A stretch of DNA of 8,419 nt. Origin: CAZCJA01 sp964499015. GTDB taxonomy: Bacteria > Elusimicrobiota > Elusimicrobia > F11. The notes under the pieces were generated by a model that saw only the letters and a program-made list of their open reading frames with translations, did no database searches and was not told the origin of the DNA. The stretch covers positions 1-8,419 of the forward strand of contig CAZCJA010000088.1 in the NCBI GenBank assembly GCA_964499015.1, in the 5' to 3' direction. Below, piece after piece: positions 1-7,120 of this stretch (position 1 is the first letter of the stretch; every line of letters begins with the position of its first letter). The position numbers were made by a program, and so were the translations under genes.

Positions 1-467
1 ACCTGCAGACCGGGCACAAGCTCCCCCAGCTCCTGCAGTCCAAAGGAAATATTGTCCGGCACGTCTTCGGCCAGACGAATCATCTGCTTCGTCTTAAAAG
101 CGCGCTGCAGGCGATTCGTCCAATGTTTCGGAAACTGCTTCATGAACGGATCGAGCTGGGAGATCACTTGTTCTTGGCTCGCGATTGTCTTCTGCGGAAC
201 CGAATACATCAAGGACCAACTGGGGCGATTGGTGACGAGCAAGCGGCCTTTGCGGTCATAAATATCGCCGCGTGGCGCGCGAAAGAAAATGAGCTGGGTG
301 CGATTTGATTCCGATAGCTGCGATAACGCGGCGCCCCGTATAACCTGGAGATAAAACAGGCGCAGACCGATCAGCGTATAGCCGATCGCAAACAATAGGC
401 TGATGAAGCGCACGCGTTCGCGAAAACGCTTTTCGGAGAAAACGTTGGTTTGTCCGCCGACCCACAT
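1..467 (-). CDS. mrdA: Penicillin-binding protein 2 (elongasome transpeptidase), 5' part only
   Basis: The gene runs off the left edge, leaving about 155 N-terminal residues. PBP2 is the class B transpeptidase that cross-links peptidoglycan during lateral wall elongation, working with RodA and MreBCD. Visible are a short cytoplasmic N-terminus (residues 1-20, rich in Arg), one membrane anchor at about 21-43, and the family's conserved pedestal motif APRGDIYDRKGRLL at 64-77. The rest (about 80-155) matches the start of the non-catalytic dimerisation region. The catalytic SxxK, SxN and KTG motifs would lie beyond the window. The ATG (465-467) is chosen because it gives the anchor its usual position and sits 1 nt after the mreD stop (TAA-T-ATG), with a GGAG 10 nt upstream inside mreD. 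Placement directly after mreD is the common mreBCD-mrdA order and supports PBP2 over the divisome paralogue FtsI, although the catalytic domain is not available to confirm it. Confidence 0.93.
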   Translation of the reverse strand, partial: MWVGGQTNVFSEKRFRERVRFISLLFAIGYTLIGLRLFYLQVIRGAALSQLSESNRTQLIFFRAPRGDIYDRKGRLLVTNRPSWSLMYSVPQKTIASQEQVISQLDPFMKQFPKHWTNRLQRAFKTKQMIRLAEDVPDNISFGLQELGELVPGLQ

Positions 468-468
468 A

Positions 469-969
469 TTAAATCTGCTCCGGATGGATCATCCACAGCT
501 CCATCCATCTCTCAACCGCCCAAAAAATGGCGGTCACGAGAAGAATGTTCATTACGCCGCCGATCAGCACCGACGGAAGAAGGGAACGGTTGGCGGACGG
601 CTCAAAGAGGCTCAAAATCACCTGCACGCCGCCGCCGTAAAGAAGCGTGCCGAAGAAAGCGATTGCGATCTGCGCGCTCGGACGCTCGGACGCCACGCGC
701 CGGCGCAGGAGGCCAGCGATGTAGCCTGCCAGTGGAAGCAACAACGCGTTCATACCGAAAACGTTCACGCCCATCGCGTCGGCAATAAGCCCCCACGTAA
801 ACCCGAGCGTTTCCGCTATCAGCGGCCCGCTCAAAAAACCGGCCGCGAGAACCAACAGCAAAAGGACCTGCGGCCCGACGTTGTAAAAAAACGACAAATA
901 CCATTCGCAAAAAACGTGCAAAACGATGCCAATCAATATGGTGACGATGAAAAAGAGAGAGCGCTTCAC
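469..969 (-). CDS. mreD: Rod shape-determining protein MreD
   Basis: A 166-residue polytopic inner-membrane protein of normal length for MreD. MreD bridges MreC and the rest of the elongasome (MreB, RodA, PBP2) and is needed for rod shape. Hydrophobic segments are seen at about 5-21, 34-51, 55-66, 72-88, 100-121 and 130-152. The segment FTWGLIADAMG (57-67) resembles the conserved Gly/Asp-containing stretch of the family. MreD sequences diverge strongly, so the call rests on hydrophobicity, length and position between mreC and mrdA. The start is GTG (967-969), overlapping the mreC stop as GTGA; no strong Shine-Dalgarno sequence precedes it, so translation is probably coupled to mreC. It ends with TAA 1 nt before mrdA. 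Confidence 0.93.
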   Translation of the reverse strand: MKRSLFFIVTILIGIVLHVFCEWYLSFFYNVGPQVLLLLVLAAGFLSGPLIAETLGFTWGLIADAMGVNVFGMNALLLPLAGYIAGLLRRRVASERPSAQIAIAFFGTLLYGGGVQVILSLFEPSANRSLLPSVLIGGVMNILLVTAIFWAVERWMELWMIHPEQI

Positions 970-1817
970 GGCTTCTTCACGGTTTTAAAATTTTCGTCGC
1001 GCCGCAGAACAAGCACGTCGCGCAAGGAGGTCATCGGGGTTAACGGCAAAACTTTCGCTGTTTTAAAATAGCCGTCCGGTGCGGATGCGACGGACTCGAC
1101 GACGCCGATGGGAATTCCGGCCGGGAAGACGCCGCCCAACCCAGCGGTGATCACGCGGTCCCCCGCTTCGACTTGAGAGGTTTGCGTCAAATAGTTGAGC
1201 GAAATCCACGGGCGGTTGCTTCCTTCCAGGAGCCCGACGTCTTCCTTGCCTTCGATCCGGGCCGAGACTGCCGAAGCCGCATCCGTAATCAATAAAACCT
1301 TGCTCGAGGTTCCGCCGACTTCCAGCACGCGGCCGACCAAGGACGGAACGTTACCGGCCGGCGTCACCACCGCAGCGGAAAAGCTCACGCCGCTTTCTTC
1401 ACCCTTGTCGATTACGACCGCGCGGAACCATTCTCGCCAATCGCGGCCGATAATGGTGGCAGGAATGCCTTCACTGAATTTTTTCTGCTTAAGATCGAGG
1501 AGGGAACGCAGGCGATTATTTTCTTCTTCCAGGGCGTCGCGCTCCATCGCGCGCTTGGACAAAATCGCGTTCTGCTCGCGCAGCATGAAGTTTTCCCCAT
1601 CCACGCGCACCAATCGGAAAAGGCTTCCTTTCAACGAATCGAGCTTGTTAAAGAATTGGCCGCTGTAAACGACGCTGGGCGAGAATATGTACCAGATGGA
1701 GGTTTTAATGCCGACGACATAGGGCTCGATGCGCAGCGTCATGAAGAGGATGGAAAGGACGGAAAAGACGAAGAGCGTAAAACCGGCGCGGTTACGATGA
1801 ATGAAATCCATCGTCAT
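966..1817 (-). CDS. mreC: Rod shape-determining protein MreC
   Basis: A 283-residue bitopic protein that scaffolds the elongasome in the periplasm and activates PBP2. The architecture is typical: a short cytoplasmic tail, a single membrane helix at about 12-28, a charged coiled coil at about 73-112 (Glu/Arg/Leu-rich), then the double beta-barrel domain from about 118. The family signature AGDRVITAGLGGVFPAGIPIG lies at about 218-238 and is well conserved. The ATG at 1815-1817 is preceded in frame by a stop 13 codons upstream with no other start codon between; residue 3 is a second Met and could be the true start. Only a weak G-run precedes it. A 143-nt gap separates it from mreB, the largest gap in the window. 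The stop TGA overlaps the mreD GTG by 4 bp. It forms a unit with mreB, mreD and mrdA. Confidence 0.96.
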   Translation of the reverse strand: MTMDFIHRNRAGFTLFVFSVLSILFMTLRIEPYVVGIKTSIWYIFSPSVVYSGQFFNKLDSLKGSLFRLVRVDGENFMLREQNAILSKRAMERDALEEENNRLRSLLDLKQKKFSEGIPATIIGRDWREWFRAVVIDKGEESGVSFSAAVVTPAGNVPSLVGRVLEVGGTSSKVLLITDAASAVSARIEGKEDVGLLEGSNRPWISLNYLTQTSQVEAGDRVITAGLGGVFPAGIPIGVVESVASAPDGYFKTAKVLPLTPMTSLRDVLVLRRDENFKTVKKP

Positions 1818-1930
1818 GGCACGAGAGCCCCCGCTGACCGCGCAACGCGCAGATCAGTTATGGCTATCGAGCGAGATGGATGAACGTGGGCAGAGTAATG
1901 AAGAAAAATCGGTTGCATTGGTTTTCCCAT
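1814..1930 (-). other. Possible 38-codon small ORF, in frame with mreB and overlapping mreC
   Basis: Within the mreB-mreC gap, an ATG (1928-1930) opens a 38-codon frame whose TGA (1814-1816) overlaps the mreC ATG as ATGA. The peptide begins MGKPMQPIFLHYSAH and has no membrane segment or motif I recognise. The frame is the same as that of mreB, and no stop occurs from just after the mreB TGA (1961-1963) to 1814, so readthrough would add about 49 residues to MreB. No Shine-Dalgarno sequence is visible before the ATG. A 49-codon open stretch is not rare by chance at this base composition. It may be a coupling or leader peptide, a remnant of a longer MreB tail, or nothing. Confidence 0.2.
1834..1852 (-). 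other. Imperfect hairpin in the mreC leader
   Basis: On the transcript strand the sequence CTGCGCG-TTG-CGCG-GT-CAG can fold: 4 GC pairs over a 3-nt loop, then a 2-nt bulge and 3 more pairs. It lies about 17 nt upstream of the mreC ATG and has no U-run after it, so it is not an intrinsic terminator. It could modulate mreC translation, or be chance in a GC-rich stretch. Confidence 0.25.
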
Positions 1931-1960
1931 GCGAAAAAATTGGTACGAAACAGAAAAGAA

Positions 1961-3001
<1,041 letters not shown>

Positions 3002-3027
3002 GAAAGAGCTACTGTTGTACTAAATTA

Positions 3028-3381
3028 TTAAGCAACGAGACGGAGAAGCGCCATCTGGGCGTTGTCGCCCTGGCGATTCGCCAACTTGAAGATTTGCGTG
3101 CAACCACCCGCGCGGCTCGCGTAACGAGGCGCCAAAACGTCGAACAACTTTTTACGGACTTCGGCGTTGTGGATGTCCTGCGCGATGCGCTTATGCGCGT
3201 TCAAGTCGCCTTTCTTGGCGACCGTGATCAAATGGTTCGCAAACCGCGACGCTTCCTTCGCTTTCGCGACGGTGGTCGTGATCTTCTCGTGGACGAAGAG
3301 CGACGTGGCGAGATTGCGCAGCAATCCCACGCGACGTCCGCGCTTCGCGCCGAGTTTACGTCCGGCTCCGGTTAATGCCAT
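3028..3381 (-). CDS. rplQ: 50S ribosomal protein L17 (bL17)
   Basis: A 117-residue large-subunit protein that binds 23S rRNA near the exit-tunnel side of the ribosome. The family core is clear: GRKLGAKRG near the start (7-15), RNLATSLFVHEKITTT (22-37) and the C-terminal signature PRYASRAGG then DNAQMALLRLV (85-93 and 106-116). The extreme N-terminus reads MALTGAGRKL rather than the usual MRHxxxGRKL, so the family's initial Arg-His pair is absent. The ATG (3379-3381) is 5 nt after the rpoA stop, with a GGGAG Shine-Dalgarno sequence about 10 nt upstream inside rpoA. It closes the alpha operon in most bacteria, but here mreB follows after 26 nt. Confidence 0.97.
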   Translation of the reverse strand: MALTGAGRKLGAKRGRRVGLLRNLATSLFVHEKITTTVAKAKEASRFANHLITVAKKGDLNAHKRIAQDIHNAEVRKKLFDVLAPRYASRAGGCTQIFKLANRQGDNAQMALLRLVA

Positions 3382-3386
3382 GGCTA

Positions 3387-4364
3387 TTAAACTCCCGCAG
3401 GCTGGGACGGGGTGCGGCCGAGACCAAGGCCCATTTCTTTCAGGCGGTCACGGATTTCGTCCAGCGATTTTTTACCGAAGTTTTTGAATGAGAGAAGCTC
3501 CTCTTCGCTCTTGCTGACGAGTTCGCCGATCGTTTTGATCTTGGCGACTTTCAAGCAGTTCGAAGCGCGAACGGAAAGCTCGATGATATCGACGGGCTGC
3601 GAAAGCAGTTCGTCCATCTTTGCGGATTCTTCCGAACGCACGGGAGCGGCGGCGGGCGCCACTTCCTGTTCGTCAAAGGTGATGAAGATCGAGAGCGAAT
3701 CTTTCAAGATCTTGGCCGAGTAAGCGAGCGCGTCGCCGGGGGTCACGGAGCCGTCGGTCCAAATTTCGACGATGAGCTTGTCATAGTCGGTCATCTGGCC
3801 CACGCGGGCGTTTTCCACTTCGTAATGGACTTTTGACACCGGCGAGAAAAGGGCGTCCATCGGAATGGTTCCGAGCGGCTGACCGTCTTTCTTCAAGCGT
3901 TCGGATGAAACGTATCCGCGGCCTTTCGAAACTTCCATTTCGATTTCCAAGTCCGCGCCGTCGTCCAAGGTCGCGATGACCAGGTCCGGCGTGAGGATTT
4001 CAACTTGGTTGTTTGCTTCGATGTCGCGGGCCAAAATTTCGCCCTGGCGGCGAATTTTAAGGACCAAGGTTTCCGGTCCCTGACCGTACAGCTTCACGCG
4101 CAGTTTTTTCAAGTTCAAGAGGATGTGGATCACGTCTTCGCGAACGCCTTTGAGGCTCGTGAATTCGTGCATCGCGCCTTTCACGCGAACCGAGGTAACG
4201 GCCGCGCCTTCGAGCGAGGACAAAAGAATGCGGCGCAGTGAATTGCCGGTGGTGTGTCCGTAGCCTTTTTCAAACGGCTCGGCGACAAAGCGTCCGTACG
4301 TGTTGGTGAGCGTGGCCTGATCGACTTCCAGGCGCTGCGGTAATACGAGTCCTTGGCTAATCAT
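3387..4364 (-). CDS. rpoA: DNA-directed RNA polymerase subunit alpha
   Basis: A 325-residue subunit. The dimer of alpha nucleates RNA polymerase assembly and its C-terminal domain contacts UP elements and activators. The N-terminal domain (about 1-233) contains the conserved assembly region FEKGYGHTTGNSLRRILLSS (31-50). A flexible Glu/Ala/Pro-containing linker spans about 233-250. The C-terminal helix-hairpin-helix domain (about 253-316) includes ELSVRASNCLK (262-272) and KNFGKKSLDEI (294-304). R266 and N269 match the E. coli DNA-contact residues R265 and N268, so UP-element binding is probably retained. The ATG follows a clear AAGGAG 8 nt upstream. It is separated from rpsD by 68 nt, the only sizeable gap within the ribosomal section, and followed 5 nt later by rplQ. 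Confidence 0.99.
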   Translation of the reverse strand: MISQGLVLPQRLEVDQATLTNTYGRFVAEPFEKGYGHTTGNSLRRILLSSLEGAAVTSVRVKGAMHEFTSLKGVREDVIHILLNLKKLRVKLYGQGPETLVLKIRRQGEILARDIEANNQVEILTPDLVIATLDDGADLEIEMEVSKGRGYVSSERLKKDGQPLGTIPMDALFSPVSKVHYEVENARVGQMTDYDKLIVEIWTDGSVTPGDALAYSAKILKDSLSIFITFDEQEVAPAAAPVRSEESAKMDELLSQPVDIIELSVRASNCLKVAKIKTIGELVSKSEEELLSFKNFGKKSLDEIRDRLKEMGLGLGRTPSQPAGV

Positions 4365-4372
4365 TTTGTTTT

Positions 4373-4378
4373 CTCCTT
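4373..4378 (-). promoter_or_regulatory. Shine-Dalgarno sequence of rpoA
   Basis: AAGGAG on the transcript strand, 8 nt before the rpoA ATG. Unlike most junctions here it lies wholly in intergenic sequence, so rpoA has an independent translation start. Confidence 0.85.
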
Positions 4379-4386
4379 GGCGTCGT

Positions 4387-4405
4387 CAAAGCCCGTTAGG
4401 CCTTG
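4387..4405 (-). other. Hairpin in the rpsD-rpoA gap
   Basis: On the transcript strand CAAGGCC-UAACG-GGCUUUG pairs over 7 bp with one G-U wobble and a 5-nt loop. No run of U follows (GACGACG), so it is not a standard intrinsic terminator. It ends 8 nt upstream of the rpoA Shine-Dalgarno sequence. It may stabilise the mRNA, tune rpoA relative to the ribosomal proteins, or act as a weak attenuator; function is inferred only from position. Confidence 0.35.
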
Positions 4406-4432
4406 TCATAACGCACCTAAAATTTACGGCGT

Positions 4433-5116
4433 TTACTTCGAGTAAAGTTCGACGATGTATTGTTCGTTGACCGGGTACGACATCTCTTCGCGTTTCGGCT
4501 CAAGCTTCACTGTGCCTTCGAGAACCGCTGCGCCGAGGTCGATCGGCAAATCTTTTGAACGCCCGAGCGTGTCATGCAACGCGGAGTTCAATTCCAACCA
4601 CGCCGGCAATTCGCGGCGGATCTGGCTGGCCACTGAGCGCTGGACGATCACGTTGGTTTTGAGCGCGTCGCTCATGCGAATCACGTCGCCGGGCTTCACC
4701 TGATATGACGGGATGTTCACGTTCTTCCCATTCACTTTCACGTGGCCGTGGGTCACGAACTGGCGGGCGGTGGCCATGGAAGTTGCAAACCCAAGGCGGC
4801 GCACCACGTTGTCGAGACGCGTTTCCAAAAAGCGGAGCAAGCTTTCGCCCGTACGGCCCGGCATGCGCTGGGCGCGTTCGAAGTAGCGATAAAACGCGCG
4901 CTCGAGAAGGCCCGCGATGCGTTTCGTTTTTTGCTTTTCGCGAAGACGTTTACCGTATTCCGTCGGCTTCGAACGGCGTTTACCGTGCTGGCCGGGGATC
5001 ATGGCGCCGGTCGGTTTGTCGATCGGGCACTTGCTGTAGCAGCGATCACCCTTCAAAAATAGTTTCGTGCCTTCACGACGGCACAACTTGCAAACTGGTC
5101 CTGTGTATCTAGCCAC
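4433..5116 (-). CDS. rpsD: 30S ribosomal protein S4 (uS4), zinc-ribbon form with C-terminal insertion
   Basis: S4 is a primary 16S rRNA binder that initiates assembly of the 30S body. This copy has 227 residues, longer than the roughly 200-209 usual for bacteria. The N-terminus carries a zinc ribbon (C9, C12, C26, C30; CX2C and CX3C), as in Thermus-type S4 and unlike the cysteine-less E. coli form. The S4 RNA-binding domain spans about 97-160 (ETRLDNVVRRLGF, then VKVNGKNVNIPSYQVKPGD). The C-terminus ends with the canonical NEQYIVELYSK. The extra length maps to about 178-197, between PAWLELN and LEGTVKLEP. The start is GTG (5114-5116), preceded by a perfect AGGAGG 8 nt upstream that overlaps the rpsK stop. 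Autoregulation by S4 is known in E. coli but no matching leader is evident here. Confidence 0.98.
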   Translation of the reverse strand: MARYTGPVCKLCRREGTKLFLKGDRCYSKCPIDKPTGAMIPGQHGKRRSKPTEYGKRLREKQKTKRIAGLLERAFYRYFERAQRMPGRTGESLLRFLETRLDNVVRRLGFATSMATARQFVTHGHVKVNGKNVNIPSYQVKPGDVIRMSDALKTNVIVQRSVASQIRRELPAWLELNSALHDTLGRSKDLPIDLGAAVLEGTVKLEPKREEMSYPVNEQYIVELYSK

Positions 5117-5124
5117 TCTTACTT

Positions 5125-5130
5125 CCTCCT
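5125..5130 (-). promoter_or_regulatory. Shine-Dalgarno sequence of rpsD, overlapping the rpsK stop
   Basis: AGGAGG on the transcript strand, 8 nt before the GTG start of rpsD. Its first bases belong to the rpsK stop codon (TAGGAGG). The strong site supports the GTG as the true start and suggests that rpsK termination and rpsD initiation are coupled. Confidence 0.9.
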
Positions 5131-5596
5131 ATACCCGTCTGGGTTTGGGCGGACGGCACCCGTTGTGCGGAATGGGTGTCACGTCGCGAATGAGACTCAC
5201 GCCAAAACCAGCGGCTTGAAGCGCGCGAATAGCGGTTTCACGGCCGGATCCTGGACCTCTCACAAAAACAGAAACTTGTTTAACGCCGTATTCTTTGGCT
5301 CTCTGCGCGGCGCGATCCGCCGTCACTTGGGCCGCGAACGGCGTGCCTTTCTTGGTTCCTTTGAAGCCGCATCCACCCGCGGACGCCCAGGCAATGGCTC
5401 CGCCGTGGCTGTCGGTGATCGTCACGATCGTGTTGTTGAACGTGCACTGGATGTACGCGCGCGCCATGGTGACGTCGCGGACAAGCTTCTTTTTCTTTGC
5501 CGGAATTTTGGCTTCCGGCTTCTTTTTGGCGGCGGTTTCTTTCGTGTCTTTTGCGTCTTCCGCGCCTTTCTTTTCTTTGGGTTCTTTATCGGCCAT
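5129..5596 (-). CDS. rpsK: 30S ribosomal protein S11 (uS11) with Lys-rich N-terminal extension
   Basis: S11 sits on the 30S platform near the mRNA exit and E site. The protein has 155 residues against about 129 in E. coli. The conserved core begins near residue 46 (AYIQCTFNNTIVTITDSHGG) and continues through GTPFAAQVTADRAA and VRGPGSGRETAIRAL to the canonical basic end PHNGCRPPKPRRV. Compared with E. coli S11, the extra length is an N-terminal extension of about 26 residues: residues 1-38 are low complexity and rich in Lys, Glu and Ala (EKKGAEDAKDTKETAAKKK), probably disordered. The ATG (5594-5596) has AAAAGGA about 10 nt upstream. A later ATG exists at residue 44 (VTMARAY), but starting there would cut the rRNA-binding N-terminus short. 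It lies 14 nt after rpsM. Confidence 0.97.
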   Translation of the reverse strand: MADKEPKEKKGAEDAKDTKETAAKKKPEAKIPAKKKKLVRDVTMARAYIQCTFNNTIVTITDSHGGAIAWASAGGCGFKGTKKGTPFAAQVTADRAAQRAKEYGVKQVSVFVRGPGSGRETAIRALQAAGFGVSLIRDVTPIPHNGCRPPKPRRV

Positions 5597-5610
5597 AAAT
5601 CATTTTCCTT

Positions 5611-6003
5611 TTATGCTGCTTTCGTTGCCGGGGCTTCAGCGCGCGCTGATCCCACCGTCTTACGGCGTCCGCGGCGTGAGCGCGCGTTCGTCTTCGTGCG
5701 TTGTCCGTGCACGGGCAAATTGCGGCGATGGCGCATTCCCGCGTAGGAACCAATTTCGATCATGCGGCGGATATTGCCCTGAACTTCGCGGCGCAAATCG
5801 CCTTCAACGCGATACCCTTTGGTGATCTCGTTGTTGAGCTTCGAAACGTCGCTTTCCGTCAAATCTTTCACGCGCGTGTCGTGTTTCACTCCGACCGCGT
5901 CTAAAATTTTCAAGGAGTTGGACGGCCCCACTCCATATAAATAACGCAACGCAATATCGATGCGCTTACCTTTTGGTAAATCCACTCCGGCGACTCGGGC
6001 CAC
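5611..6003 (-). CDS. rpsM: 30S ribosomal protein S13 (uS13)
   Basis: S13 lies in the 30S head, contacts P-site tRNA with its C-terminal tail and forms bridges to the 50S subunit. At 130 residues it is slightly longer than E. coli S13 (118). The helix-hairpin-helix region ALRYLYGVGPSNSLKIL (18-34) and the tail GMRHRRNLPVHGQRTKTNAR (89-108) are canonical; the extra residues form an Ala-rich end (SARAEAPATKAA). The start is GTG (6001-6003), giving the expected MARVAGVDLP, with AAGGAG 7 nt upstream overlapping the rpmJ stop. In E. coli the S4 repressor binds the rpsM leader, but here only 11 nt separate rpmJ and rpsM, so any such control would have to involve rpmJ sequence. Confidence 0.98.
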   Translation of the reverse strand: MARVAGVDLPKGKRIDIALRYLYGVGPSNSLKILDAVGVKHDTRVKDLTESDVSKLNNEITKGYRVEGDLRREVQGNIRRMIEIGSYAGMRHRRNLPVHGQRTKTNARSRRGRRKTVGSARAEAPATKAA

Positions 6004-6010
6004 TTTACTT

Positions 6011-6016
6011 CTCCTT
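6011..6016 (-). promoter_or_regulatory. Shine-Dalgarno sequence of rpsM, overlapping the rpmJ stop
   Basis: AAGGAG on the transcript strand (in GGTTAAGGAGAAG), 7 nt before the GTG start of rpsM. The two A residues belong to the TAA stop of rpmJ. It confirms GTG as the rpsM start. Confidence 0.88.
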
Positions 6017-6128
6017 AACCTTGGCGTTGTTTGTGACGTTGATTGTCACAAATGATGTAAATCTTTCCGTGCCGTTTAACGACCTTGCACTTGTTGCACA
6101 ATCTTTTGACTGACGCTCTGACTCTCAT
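6015..6128 (-). CDS. rpmJ: 50S ribosomal protein L36 (bL36), zinc-binding form
   Basis: A 37-residue protein, short but unmistakable: it begins MRVRASVKRLCNKCKVVKRH and ends CDNQRHKQRQG. L36 is the smallest large-subunit protein and helps organise 23S rRNA. The zinc ligands C11, C14, C27 and H32 are all present, so this is the zinc-binding type rather than the Cys-less paralogue made under zinc limitation. The ATG (6126-6128) directly abuts the infA stop (TAAATG), so initiation probably depends on ribosomes finishing infA. The infA-rpmJ-rpsM order is classical. Confidence 0.98.
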   Translation of the reverse strand: MRVRASVKRLCNKCKVVKRHGKIYIICDNQRHKQRQG

Positions 6129-6347
6129 TTATTTTTCCCTGTATGTAATGCGCCCGCGGGTCAAGTCATAAGGGGACAATTCCACTTTGACCTTATCGCC
6201 TGGCAAAATCTTGATGTAGTGCATCCGCATCTTGCCCGAAATGTGCGCCAGAATCTTGTGACCGCCTTCCATTTCAACGCGGAACATCGCGTTGGGCAAG
6301 GCTTCCAGAATTATCGCGTCCACTTCGATCTTTTCTTCTTTCGTCAT
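6129..6347 (-). CDS. infA: Translation initiation factor IF-1
   Basis: A 72-residue single OB-fold (S1-like) protein of exactly the usual length. IF-1 binds the 30S A site during initiation and cooperates with IF-2 and IF-3. The family core EALPNAMFRVEMEGGHKILA (15-34), HISGKMRMHYIKILPGDKV (35-53) and the end SPYDLTRGRITYREK are strongly conserved. The ATG (6345-6347) is 1 nt after the map stop (TAAGATG), with only a weak AGG 6 nt upstream, so translational coupling with map is likely. The map-infA-rpmJ arrangement is common in bacteria. Confidence 0.98.
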   Translation of the reverse strand: MTKEEKIEVDAIILEALPNAMFRVEMEGGHKILAHISGKMRMHYIKILPGDKVKVELSPYDLTRGRITYREK

Positions 6348-6348
6348 C

Positions 6349-7119
6349 TTAAACCTGCGTAAGAACCAGCGGCCCGTCTTCCGTTACAGCAACCGTGTGT
6401 TCAAAATGTGCGGCCAAGGAGTTGTCTTTCGTCACAACCGTCCAACCGTCTTTCAAAACTTTTACGTCGTGGTGGCCCGCGGTCACCATCGGCTCAATCG
6501 CCAAAACCAATCCCGGCTCGAGCCTCATTCCCGTTCCCGCCGCTCCGTAGTTCGGAACCGACGGCGCTTCGTGCATCTGGCGTCCGATTCCGTGGCCCAC
6601 AAACTCTCGAACCACCCCGTAGCCGTCGGCTTCCACCAGCTTTTGCACCGCCGCGCCCACATCGCCCAATCGGTTGCCCGGCTTCATCACGGCAATCGCG
6701 GCGTCCAACGATTCCTTCGTGCGCCGAACGAGCTTTCTGGCCTCGTCCGACACCGGCTCCACCAAAAACGTGTAGGCGGTGTCTCCGACAAATCCGTCCA
6801 CGGTCGCTCCGATGTCAACGCTTACCACGTCGCCGGCTTTGATCACCCGGCTTCCCGGTATGCCGTGTACCACTTCTTCGTTGATCGAAACGCAGATGCT
6901 CGCTTTGTAGCCGTGATATCCCAAAAACGTCGGAACCGCGCCGGCTTTGCGGAGCAACTTTTCCGCGATTACATCCAAATCTTTTGTGGTCATTCCAGCT
7001 TTGATGCTGCGGCCCACTTCGTGAAGGACCGTTCCGGCGATTTTTCCCGCCTTCTTCATCGTTTCCAGCTCGGCTTTGCTCTTAAGCTCAATCGCCGGCT
7101 TCTTCGACGACACCGTCAT
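6349..7119 (-). CDS. map: Methionine aminopeptidase, type I
   Basis: A 256-residue cytoplasmic metalloenzyme that removes the initiator Met from new proteins when the second residue is small. The five metal ligands of the pita-bread fold are all present: D102 (VDIGA), D113 (GDTA), H176 (GHGIG), E209 (AIEP) and E240 (HFEHT). H85 in VVHGIP matches the substrate-binding histidine of E. coli MetAP. There is no N-terminal zinc-finger or SH3-binding extension, so this is the short bacterial type. The ATG (7117-7119) lies 1 nt after the adk stop (TAGCATG), with AAGG 9 nt upstream. The adk-map-infA order is typical of the spc/alpha region of many bacteria. Confidence 0.98.
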   Translation of the reverse strand: MTVSSKKPAIELKSKAELETMKKAGKIAGTVLHEVGRSIKAGMTTKDLDVIAEKLLRKAGAVPTFLGYHGYKASICVSINEEVVHGIPGSRVIKAGDVVSVDIGATVDGFVGDTAYTFLVEPVSDEARKLVRRTKESLDAAIAVMKPGNRLGDVGAAVQKLVEADGYGVVREFVGHGIGRQMHEAPSVPNYGAAGTGMRLEPGLVLAIEPMVTAGHHDVKVLKDGWTVVTKDNSLAAHFEHTVAVTEDGPLVLTQV

Positions 7120-7120
7120 G

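Noticed and set aside
256..465. A 69-codon minus-strand frame beginning GTG at 465
   Set aside because: It is an out-of-frame shadow of mrdA. The real frame starts with the ATG at 465-467 and contains the PBP2 membrane anchor and APRGDIYDRKGR motif.
403..1071. A 222-codon plus-strand open frame opposite mreD and the end of mreC
   Set aside because: Strongly Arg/Lys/Gln-rich translation, typical of the complement of a hydrophobic membrane protein gene. The minus strand has clear gene junctions (GTGA, TAATATG).
1855..1900. A promoter for mreC (TTCATC, 16 bp, CATAAC)
   Set aside because: Poor match to the -35 box and a doubtful -10; nothing else supports it.
3002..3075. A promoter for mreB at the end of rplQ (TAATAA/TAATTT as a -10)
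   Set aside because: The -10-like AT patch has no acceptable -35 at 16-18 bp (candidates TGGCGC and CGCTTC). AT-richness alone is not enough.
4405..4460. A promoter for rpoA in the rpsD-rpoA gap (TTTACT, 16 bp, AATTTT)
   Set aside because: Only 4 of 6 and 3 of 6 consensus matches, with the -35 falling inside the rpsD end. Too weak to annotate.
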